A stretch of DNA of 10,238 nucleotides from CAZGSG01 sp964528095. GTDB taxonomy: Bacteria; Bacteroidota; Bacteroidia; Chitinophagales; Chitinophagaceae. The stretch lies in assembly GCA_964528095.1 (NCBI GenBank), contig CAZGSG010000211.1:1-10238 (forward strand), given 5' to 3'. Below the pieces are notes generated by a model. The model saw only the letters and a list, made by a program, of their open reading frames with translations. It was not told where the DNA came from and ran no database searches. Shown here piece after piece: positions 1 through 5,781 of this stretch. The position numbers and the translations under genes were made by a program. Each line of letters starts with the position of its first letter. Position 1 is the stretch's first letter.

Positions 1-54
1 TTCCAGGTCGAAATGCGGTACCGGTGAATACTCAAATCCATAGATCTTATGCAG
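1..54 (-). pseudogene. purL: Continuation of the purL frame beyond the internal TAA (partial at window edge)
   Basis: Reading on the minus strand past the TAA at 55-57 in the same frame gives LHKIYGFEYSPVPHFDLE with no further stop before the window edge. From memory of the family, Bacteroidota PurL has a segment here of the type NDIxxSEYLHKIxGxxxSPxPxFDL. The TAA therefore sits exactly where a tyrosine codon (TAT or TAC) is expected, one base away. This is the rest of the purL C-terminal domain, not a separate gene. It is either a nonsense mutation or a base-call error. Confidence 0.8.
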
Positions 55-1824
55 TTATGCAGAACAGTTGATATCATTGTTACTCAGACCAAGCAGGAAT
101 AATACATCTCCTTCCGCTTTAAAATCGAGGGTCATCTTATTATCAATATCATCCAGCAAACCAACCATGCCGATCGTTGGTGTGGGATATACAGCTCCAT
201 CGGGATTCTGGTTATAAAAACTCACATTACCACCTGTTACCGGGGTATTGAATTTGATACAGGCTTCTCCCATTCCTTTGATGGCGTGTACAAACTGAAA
301 ATATACTTCCGGGTCGTACGGGTTGCCAAAGTTCAGGCAATTGGTTACGCCTAATGGCTCACCACCACTGCAAACAATATTGCGTGCCGCTTCGCTCACG
401 GCGATCATCGCGCCTACATAAGGATCAGCAAATACATAGCGGCTATTGCAATCGGTCGTAACAGCTATCCCTTTTTTTGTTCCTTTTACTGTTACTACAG
501 CCGCGTCTGAAGGCGCGTTGGTAGAGGTATTGACGGTGCCTACCATGCTGTCATATTGTGTGTAGATCCATCTTTTAGATGCGATGGAAGGCAATTCGAT
601 GATCTGCTCAGCGATCTTTTTCAGATTTTCAGGAACAGGTATCTCGCTGGTATCCGTTTTTTTGATCTCGGCAAAATAAGCTGGTTGTGTATAAGGTCTG
701 TCGTACTGAGGTGCTCCACCGCCCAGTACCAGTTCATATGCAGGTAACTCGGCTTCAAGCTCTCCATTCATATAAAAACGAAGCAGTCCATCACCTGTTA
801 CTTCTCCTATTACAGAGCAGGGCAGGTCCCATTTCTCAAATACTTTTTTTACTTCCTCTTCTCTTCCCTTTGTAGCTACCAGCAACATTCTTTCCTGGCT
901 TTCACTCAGCAGCAGCTCCCAGGTTTTCATATTCTGTTGCCTGGTAGGTACTTTATCAAGATCTATGCGCATCCCTGATTTACCTTTCGCGCTCATTTCC
1001 GCGGTTGAGCAAATGATACCCGCGGCTCCCATATCCTGCATTCCCACTACGGCGCCCGTTTGTATTACTTCAAGACAGGCTTCCAGCAGTTTTTTCTCCT
1101 GGAATGGATCACCAACCTGTACAGCGGGCAGGTCCTGCGCGCTCTCTGCGGTAATATCGGCCGAAGCAAAAGATGCTCCACCTATTCCATCTTTGCCGGT
1201 AGCGCTACCCACAAACATCACGGGATTACCAATACCTTCCGCGGTAGCGGAAACGGTTTCACCGGCTTTTACTATTCCCACACTCATCGCGTTCACCAGT
1301 GGATTGGTATGATAACAATTGTCAAAATACACTTCGCCACCAACAGTTGGTACACCGAAACAATTTCCATAATGGCCGATACCATGCACCACACCGGAAA
1401 GCAGGTGTTGGGTTTTATCTTCTTCCAGGTTTCCAAATCGTAATGAATTCAGGGCGGCTATCGGTCTCGCGCCCATGGTGAAAATATCGCGGTGAATACC
1501 CCCTACGCCTGTTGCCGCACCCTGGAAGGGTTCAATAGCGGAAGGGTGATTATGTGATTCTATTTTAAATACAACACCAAGACCATCCCCAATATCCATC
1601 AGGCCTGCATTCTCTTCACCGGCTTTTACCAGCATCCGGCCACCTTCGCGTGGCAGTGTTTTCAGCCATTTGATAGAATTCTTGTAACTGCAATGCTCAC
1701 TCCACATGCCCGAAAAGGCGCAAAGCTCATTAAAGTTGGGAGTGCGCCCCAGTTTTTGCTTTATTAATTCAAATTCTTCTTCTGTCAGGCGAAGTTGTTT
1801 GGCTGTCTGTGCTGTTATTTCCAT
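55..1824 (-). CDS. purL: Phosphoribosylformylglycinamidine synthase PurL (FGAM synthase II), cut short by an in-frame stop
   Basis: PurL catalyses the ATP- and glutamine-dependent conversion of FGAR to FGAM in cytoplasmic de novo purine synthesis. The 589 readable residues match the small-type PurL. The N-terminal region has WSEHCSYKN (41-49). The ESHNHP motif is at 89-94, followed by the Gly-rich GAATGVGGIHRD segment (102-113). Further on are GGEVYFD, VGDPFQEKKLL and GMQDMGAAGI, and a second AIRS-like half begins after about residue 400. Small PurL proteins usually run to about 740 residues, so roughly 150 residues of the second AIRS C-terminal domain are missing. The stop is a TAA at 55-57, and the same frame goes on as PurL-like sequence to position 1. 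The ATG at 1822-1824 fits the family N-terminus; there is no Shine-Dalgarno. The family call is very sure; whether this copy is functional is not. Confidence 0.95.
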   Translation of the reverse strand: MEITAQTAKQLRLTEEEFELIKQKLGRTPNFNELCAFSGMWSEHCSYKNSIKWLKTLPREGGRMLVKAGEENAGLMDIGDGLGVVFKIESHNHPSAIEPFQGAATGVGGIHRDIFTMGARPIAALNSLRFGNLEEDKTQHLLSGVVHGIGHYGNCFGVPTVGGEVYFDNCYHTNPLVNAMSVGIVKAGETVSATAEGIGNPVMFVGSATGKDGIGGASFASADITAESAQDLPAVQVGDPFQEKKLLEACLEVIQTGAVVGMQDMGAAGIICSTAEMSAKGKSGMRIDLDKVPTRQQNMKTWELLLSESQERMLLVATKGREEEVKKVFEKWDLPCSVIGEVTGDGLLRFYMNGELEAELPAYELVLGGGAPQYDRPYTQPAYFAEIKKTDTSEIPVPENLKKIAEQIIELPSIASKRWIYTQYDSMVGTVNTSTNAPSDAAVVTVKGTKKGIAVTTDCNSRYVFADPYVGAMIAVSEAARNIVCSGGEPLGVTNCLNFGNPYDPEVYFQFVHAIKGMGEACIKFNTPVTGGNVSFYNQNPDGAVYPTPTIGMVGLLDDIDNKMTLDFKAEGDVLFLLGLSNNDINCSA

Positions 1825-1856
1825 TAAAAATAATTGTAAATCGAAAAAGGAAATGG

Positions 1857-1864
1857 CAAAGCTA
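1857..1864 (-). promoter_or_regulatory. Candidate -7 element of the purL promoter
   Basis: On the minus strand this reads TAGCTTTG, an exact match to the Bacteroidota -7 consensus TAnnTTTG, and it ends 32 bases before the purL ATG. No good TTG at the -33 position is visible; only TTTTC lies at about the right distance. The spacing to the gene is plausible, but an 8-base motif in AT-rich DNA can occur by chance. Confidence 0.35.
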
Positions 1865-1924
1865 AGGGCTTATGGGAGAAAATTTGAAAATTTATGTGTC
1901 CGGTTACCGATTTAATCAGCTACT

Positions 1925-2064
1925 GAAATAGATAAAATGGATACTGAAGTGCAAAATTAAAAAATCAATAATCAAACCCAGCGTTCATTCCGGCATTCAG
2001 AGACTATTTTCTAATTTTCTTCCGGGTGTAAAAACGGGGATCAAATTCACAGATTTTCAAATTT
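1925..2064 (+). repeat. Degenerate outlying copy of the intergenic repeat
   Basis: Around 1931-1960 the sequence (GATAAAATGGATACTGAAGTG and onward) aligns with GATAGAATGGACATTGAAGTG in the two clean repeat units. Further on, TTCATTCCGGCATTCAGAGACTA resembles their TTCATCCCGGTTACACCGAGTCT segment, followed by the same T-rich tract. About 40 extra bases then separate it from unit 1. The ATGGA and TGAAGTG words are kept although the bases around them have drifted. It is best read as an older copy of the same repeat. Confidence 0.6.
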
Positions 2065-2068
2065 CTCT

Positions 2069-2212
2069 AGCTTTTCATCAGTATTTTGCAATACTAAAAC
2101 TAACCCTGTATGGATAGAATGGACATTGAAGTGTAAGATTAAAAACCAAAGTTCATCCCGGTTACACCGAGTCTGTTTTTTAATTTTGCATTTTTAATTT
2201 TTAATTTTCTCC
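2069..2212 (+). repeat. Intergenic direct repeat, unit 1 (144 bases)
   Basis: The unit starts at AGCTTTTCATCAG and ends before the same words at 2213. Against unit 2 it differs by one substitution (A at 2170, G at 2314) and by a 21-base AT-rich insertion near 2188-2208. That insertion is built from short TTTTTAA-like steps. Inside the unit are the dyad AGTATT-TTGC-AATACT (2080-2095), an ATG-led frame of eight codons (MDRMDIEV, 2110-2136) and an imperfect CCCGGT/ACCGAG dyad (2157-2171) before a T run. Near identity with unit 2 suggests a recent duplication. Confidence 0.9.
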
Positions 2213-2335
2213 AGCTTTTCATCAGTATTTTGCAATACTAAAACTAACCCTGTATGGATAGAATGGACATTGAAGTGTAAGATTAAAAACCAAAGTTCAT
2301 CCCGGTTACACCGGGTCTGTTTTTTAATTTTCTCC
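2213..2335 (+). repeat. Intergenic direct repeat, unit 2 (123 bases)
   Basis: This is nearly identical to unit 1 apart from lacking its 21-base AT-rich insertion and one base. It carries the perfect dyad AGTATT-TTGC-AATACT at 2224-2239 and the same eight-codon frame MDRMDIEV at 2254-2280. It also carries a perfect 6-bp dyad CCCGGT-TAC-ACCGGG at 2301-2315, followed closely by a T run. It sits directly against unit 3. Confidence 0.9.
2301..2327 (+). terminator. Possible weak terminator-like hairpin in repeat unit 2
   Basis: CCCGGT-TAC-ACCGGG forms a perfect 6-bp stem with a 3-base loop, followed by TCTG and then a run of six T. The T run begins four bases after the stem, so termination would be inefficient if it occurs. 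The counterpart in unit 1 (2157-2171) has one stem mismatch. The location, 50 bases before the TTG start, would fit attenuation or protection from upstream transcription; this is inference only. Confidence 0.35.
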
Positions 2336-2380
2336 AGCTTTTCATCAGTATTTTGCAAGACTAAAACTAACCCTGTTTGG
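2336..2380 (+). repeat. Intergenic direct repeat, partial unit 3 overlapping the start of the membrane gene
   Basis: About 45 bases match units 1 and 2 with two changes: G for T at 2359 inside the AGTATT/AATACT dyad, and T for A at 2377. The second change turns the ATG found at offset 41 of units 1 and 2 into the TTG start codon of the downstream gene. Homology stops just after TGG. The repeat therefore includes the gene's own start region, which suggests that the upstream units derive from a duplicated gene 5' end or that the repeat supplied the leader of the gene. Confidence 0.8.
2347..2362 (+). promoter_or_regulatory. Imperfect dyad just upstream of the membrane gene start
   Basis: AGTATT-TTGC-AAGACT is the third copy of a perfect 16-base dyad seen at 2080-2095 and 2224-2239, here with one mismatch. 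It contains TATTTTG, one base short of the Bacteroidota TAnnTTTG -7 consensus, ending 21 bases before the TTG start. It could be an operator, a promoter element or a short leader hairpin. Confidence 0.3.
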
Positions 2381-3663
2381 AATACTTGCTTTTTATAACC
2401 TATCTCGTATTATTTACCTGGCTGATCACCAAAATCAAGTTCTTTACAGACGCAGGATTAAGCAGGTCCCAGCTGATCATTGTTTTTTTATTAAAAGTAA
2501 TGGCGGGTATATTCTATGGCTGGATGGGTATTTATTATAGCGGGCTCGCGCAAATGGCAGATACATGGATGTATCACCAGAACGGCATAGTGGAGTACCA
2601 CCTGCTTGGCGACGATCCGCATGCTTATTTTACTAACCTGTTCAATAACCCTGCAAAAGGTTTTGATAATTTATTTACCAGTTCCGATTCATTCTGGAAT
2701 GATCTCAAGTCAAACATCTTCATAAAATTTCTTTCCATCCTGGATATATTCAGTTTCGGTTATTATTATGTAAATGTCATCTTCTATTCATTCATTACAC
2801 TTTTCGGCCCCATCGCTATCTACAGGGTGATGAACGATGTTTTTCCGGGCAGGAAAATTCCGTTGCTGATCGCTACATTCCTGATCCCCTCTTTTCTTTA
2901 CTGGGCAAGTGGTCTGCACAAAGAAGGATTGATCTTTACTGCGCTGGCGTTGATTATTCACGCGATCTATTTCGCAAATAAGGTAGGGAAAATAACGGTG
3001 TTGAGATGGATAGTTGTTTTAGCTGGGATGTTAATATTATTCGCACTCAGGAATTTTGTTTTTGCAGCCTTTATACCCGCCTGTATTGCGTGGCTGCTGG
3101 CCAATAAATGGCGAAGACATAACCTGAAGATATTCCTGGCCGTTTACACTTTTTTTATCCTCCTGTTTTTTTGTGGCAGGTATATCAACCCGCACCTGGA
3201 TTTCCCCCAATCCGTTGTCAATAAACAGCAATCCTTTCTGAGCCTGGAAGGTGGGCGCTCCAATGTGCCGATCAATGAACTGGAGCCCGTTTTTTTGAGC
3301 TTTTTAAAAAATACGCCGCAGGCGATTACATTGTCCGCCCTCCGGCCCTATCCCGGTGATGTAAGACACCTGCCTTCACTGGCAGCCGCAGTAGAGATCA
3401 ACCTCCTGCTCCTGCTGCTCATCCTGTTTTTGTTTTTCCGGGTAAAAAACAAGGGACCATTGGACAGCAGTGTTTATTGCTGCTTTTTCTTTTCCATCTC
3501 ACTGATGCTGGCCATCGGGTATACCAGTAATAACCTGGGAGCTATTGTGCGGTATAAAAGCATCCTGCTTCCGCTGCTCATTATTCCGCTGGCAGTACAG
3601 GTTGACTGGAACAGGTTATTGGGTATATTTTCAGGAGATATGAAAAGAAAACAGCCATTGTGA
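2377..3663 (+). CDS. Polytopic inner-membrane protein, polymerase- or glycosyltransferase-like, function unknown
   Basis: The 428-residue protein has about nine or ten hydrophobic segments, roughly at 3-20, 32-55, 126-148, 161-176, 185-200, 208-241, 250-266, 341-356, 366-382 and 394-408. Soluble loops lie at 57-115 and 268-338. Notable motifs are WASGLHKEG (176-184), set between two helices, and IVRYK (390-394) before the last helix. Such layouts occur in envelope polysaccharide polymerases and lipid-linked sugar transferases, but I cannot assign a family. An in-frame TAA at 2368-2370 forces a late start. TTG 2377 keeps the first helix, whereas the first ATG would be residue 42, so TTG is preferred. 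The last residues may be shifted out of frame (see 3651-3719). It heads a cluster with a kinase-like and a HAD-like gene. Confidence 0.75.
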   Translation: MEYLLFITYLVLFTWLITKIKFFTDAGLSRSQLIIVFLLKVMAGIFYGWMGIYYSGLAQMADTWMYHQNGIVEYHLLGDDPHAYFTNLFNNPAKGFDNLFTSSDSFWNDLKSNIFIKFLSILDIFSFGYYYVNVIFYSFITLFGPIAIYRVMNDVFPGRKIPLLIATFLIPSFLYWASGLHKEGLIFTALALIIHAIYFANKVGKITVLRWIVVLAGMLILFALRNFVFAAFIPACIAWLLANKWRRHNLKIFLAVYTFFILLFFCGRYINPHLDFPQSVVNKQQSFLSLEGGRSNVPINELEPVFLSFLKNTPQAITLSALRPYPGDVRHLPSLAAAVEINLLLLLLILFLFFRVKNKGPLDSSVYCCFFFSISLMLAIGYTSNNLGAIVRYKSILLPLLIIPLAVQVDWNRLLGIFSGDMKRKQPL

Positions 3664-3719
3664 TCTTTTTACTACTGCTTAGCCATTTCTTTGCTATTAA
3701 TTTTCCCGGTAAGAAATGA
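3651..3719 (+). other. Out-of-frame hydrophobic tail between the membrane gene and the kinase-like gene (probable frameshift)
   Basis: In the -1 frame relative to the membrane gene, 3651-3716 reads Thr-Ala-Ile and then VIFLLLLSHFFAINFPGKK, ending in a TGA at 3717-3719. That TGA overlaps the ATG of the next gene as ATGA. One extra A in the run of four A at 3648-3651 would join this tail to Met-Lys-Arg-Lys (422-425). The membrane protein would then be 447 residues with one more helix and coupled to the next gene. Read alone, a 19-codon frame could start at GTG 3660, which overlaps the upstream TGA as GTGA. A frameshift, a homopolymer error, programmed slippage or a tiny separate gene are all possible. 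Confidence 0.5.
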
Positions 3720-4756
3720 TCAACTATTCAGATATTATAGAAAACGCGTGGAATACTTATGATCCCTCCAGGAAGATCCTGAAGATAGAAGATATAAGCG
3801 CGCTTGTATCCACCAATCATGTATACAATGTTACGTTTACCAACGATGATATTGTGATCGCCAAATTATCCTCTTTTGGTAAGTATGAACACTTCAAAGA
3901 AGATCACCGCATCATCCATACACTTGCCAATAACCTGTTATACCCTTTTGAAAACCTGTTGGCAAAAAGCCTGCTGAAAAACAACAGGGTATTTACTTAC
4001 CGGTATAAAAAAGGAAAAACAGATGCCTGGGTTGTTTTTTATAATCCAAGCCGGGTCATGCAAAAACTACCCCGCCGGCTCGACGATTCGATGATCCGCA
4101 GTATGGGCCGCCAGATAGGCCGTTTTCATCTTGCCTGCAGCCGTATCAAAAATGTATTGCCCAAAAGCAGTAAGACCCTGCGTACAGATATCAATACATT
4201 ACTGGAACAACTGGAGACCAATGAAAAAAAATTTGGGTCAACGGCTAATGTTGCCATGCTTAAACAGCATTGCGAACTGTTCCTGAAAAACAGGAGCAAA
4301 TACAATATGAAATCCTTCGAGATCATTCCTGTTTTTATCGACTGGAACCTCGGTAATTTTTCTGTTATTCATAAACAGGAACTTTACAGCAGGTGGGACT
4401 ATGACTGGTTCCGGATGAGTTACCGGATGCTGGATTTTTATTTCTTTAGCCGGGTTGTGAGTGATGCCGGCGACAAAACGGTATTCAGTTACCTGATCAA
4501 TCCAATGATGGAAGACCGGTTCCTTTTATTTCTTACAGAATACCATAAAGTAAATCCGCTGACAGCCGACGAGATCCGTTTTTTAAGAGAGACCTACCGC
4601 TTTTTTATACTGAACTATGTAGTGAAGGACGGCAACCACTTTTTCAGTGAGCAGTATGCGAAAAAATTAAGAGCCGAGGCATTCGAATTATACCTTCCTT
4701 CTGTTGACCGGGATTTTGATCCTGAAAAAATCATTGCACACCTGAAGATAAAATAA
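3716..4756 (+). CDS. APH/choline-kinase-like phosphotransferase of unknown substrate
   Basis: The 346-residue soluble protein has the layout of the aminoglycoside phosphotransferase/choline kinase fold. An N-lobe strand ends in VIAKL, with Lys50 the likely ATP lysine. The catalytic segment VFIDWNLGN has Asp209 and Asn214, matching HxDxxxxN except that Phe207 replaces the His. The metal-binding segment RWDYDW (226-231) has Asp228 and Asp230 in place of the usual IDW/DFE motif and is followed by RMLDF. Members of this fold phosphorylate small hydroxyl compounds such as sugars, choline or aminoglycosides; nothing here picks one. The gene starts 52 bases after the membrane gene and two bases separate it from the HAD-like gene, so one transcript is likely. 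Kinase fold is fairly sure; activity and substrate are open. Confidence 0.7.
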   Translation: MINYSDIIENAWNTYDPSRKILKIEDISALVSTNHVYNVTFTNDDIVIAKLSSFGKYEHFKEDHRIIHTLANNLLYPFENLLAKSLLKNNRVFTYRYKKGKTDAWVVFYNPSRVMQKLPRRLDDSMIRSMGRQIGRFHLACSRIKNVLPKSSKTLRTDINTLLEQLETNEKKFGSTANVAMLKQHCELFLKNRSKYNMKSFEIIPVFIDWNLGNFSVIHKQELYSRWDYDWFRMSYRMLDFYFFSRVVSDAGDKTVFSYLINPMMEDRFLLFLTEYHKVNPLTADEIRFLRETYRFFILNYVVKDGNHFFSEQYAKKLRAEAFELYLPSVDRDFDPEKIIAHLKIK

Positions 4757-4758
4757 GC

Positions 4759-5631
4759 ATGAAAGATTTCAAATCCTTACTCGCGAATTATAAAGTGATC
4801 TTCTTTGATGCATATGGTGTCATCCGGAATTATAATGGCCTGATCCCCGGTATAAAACAAACATTCGACTGGCTGGAAGAAGAAAAAAAAGAATACTTCA
4901 TCATCACCAATGACGCGAGCCGCAGTCCCGAACTGCTGGTTGACTCTTATCATAAAAGCGGTCTTACCACCATCACCTCCAATCGTTTCATTTCTTCGGG
5001 CATGCTGGCCAAGGAGTTTCTCGACCTGAAAGTAAAAACAGGGCTGGTTGCTTATCTCGGTACAGAAAATTCCGCGCACTATATCGAACATCCGGGCCTG
5101 GAGATCATACCCATTCAACAGGTGAATGAAAAAAATATCGATCAGGTCAGCGCGCTGGTCTTACTGGATGATGAAGGGTTTGACTGGGCCGATGCATTGA
5201 ACAAGGCCGTAAACCTGTTGCGTTGGAGAAATATACCCGCCATTGTCGCCAATCCCGATGGCGCTTATCCGATCAGCAAACATGATGTGGGCATCGCGAT
5301 CGGTGGTCTTTCCTGGATGATAGAAAAGATAACGGGAAAGAAGTTCTTCCGGTTTGGCAAACCCGACTCGCAGATCTTCATGTTTGCCTGGGAAATGGCC
5401 AGGGAACGGGTACCCGGTCTGCAGAAAAAAGATATCCTCATGATCGGCGATACCCTGCATACCGATATACTCGGTGGCAATAAATTTGGCCTCGACACGG
5501 TGCTGGTGCTCACCGGTAACATCCTGCCCGAGGATGCCGAGACCCGCATTGCCTCCTCGGGCATCACACCCACCTATATCTGCTCCTCAGCAGTAATCGA
5601 CAACCAGCTGAGCATTTATAACAATAAATAA
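4759..5631 (+). CDS. HAD superfamily class IIA phosphatase-like protein (NagD/PGP type)
   Basis: The 290-residue length and motif order fit class IIA HAD hydrolases with a C2 cap. Motif I is FFDAYGV, with Asp17 as nucleophile. Motif II is IITNDAS, with Thr50. The cap lies at about 80-190. Motif III is FGKPDS, with Lys201. Motif IV is MIGDTLHTD, with Asp231 and Asp236. The usual second aspartate of DxD, the general acid/base, is Tyr19 here, so turnover may be slow or different. Family members hydrolyse sugar phosphates, phosphoglycolate or nucleotides. The ATG lies two bases after the stop of the kinase-like gene, implying co-translation and perhaps opposite reactions on one compound. No strong terminator follows. 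Confidence 0.85.
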   Translation: MKDFKSLLANYKVIFFDAYGVIRNYNGLIPGIKQTFDWLEEEKKEYFIITNDASRSPELLVDSYHKSGLTTITSNRFISSGMLAKEFLDLKVKTGLVAYLGTENSAHYIEHPGLEIIPIQQVNEKNIDQVSALVLLDDEGFDWADALNKAVNLLRWRNIPAIVANPDGAYPISKHDVGIAIGGLSWMIEKITGKKFFRFGKPDSQIFMFAWEMARERVPGLQKKDILMIGDTLHTDILGGNKFGLDTVLVLTGNILPEDAETRIASSGITPTYICSSAVIDNQLSIYNNK

Positions 5632-5719
5632 TCATATTTTATTTTAGATCGATTATTCTCATAAAACGGGAATGCTTTCCACATTTTTTCTACTTTTAAC
5701 CACACTCCCCTGTTTTTTC

Positions 5720-5752
5720 AATATTATTTTCATAAAATTGCGGAATAATATT
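5720..5752. promoter_or_regulatory. 9-bp inverted repeat upstream of the GSII gene (candidate operator)
   Basis: AATATTATT (5720-5728) and AATAATATT (5744-5752) are perfect reverse complements separated by 15 bases; the right arm ends 29 bases before the GSII ATG. A centre-to-centre spacing of about 24 bases and closeness to a nitrogen gene would suit a dimeric regulator. The arms are pure A/T in an A/T-rich spacer, so chance is a real alternative. Confidence 0.35.
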
Positions 5753-5781
5753 TTCTTCAATCTATAAACCACTATTTTGAT

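Noticed and set aside
55..57. TAA read as an amino acid through an alternative genetic code
   Set aside because: Most other genes here (kinase-like, HAD-like, GSII, GSIII and DUF1080) end in TAA at the expected family lengths, so TAA is a normal stop in this genome.
1060..1443. 127-codon open frame on the plus strand inside purL
   Set aside because: It is antisense to strongly conserved PurL coding sequence and its translation has no recognisable domain.
2069..2380. CRISPR array
   Set aside because: There are only two full units, of 144 and 123 bases, with no short repeat-spacer pattern and no cas genes.
5668..5690. Terminator after the HAD-like gene (GGGAA-TGC-TTTCC followed by T-rich sequence)
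   Set aside because: The stem is only five pairs with a G-U pair, and the T run begins several bases later; too weak to call.
5691..5698. TACTTTTA as a -7 promoter element for the GSII gene
   Set aside because: It misses the last base of TAnnTTTG and no TTG lies at the -33 distance.
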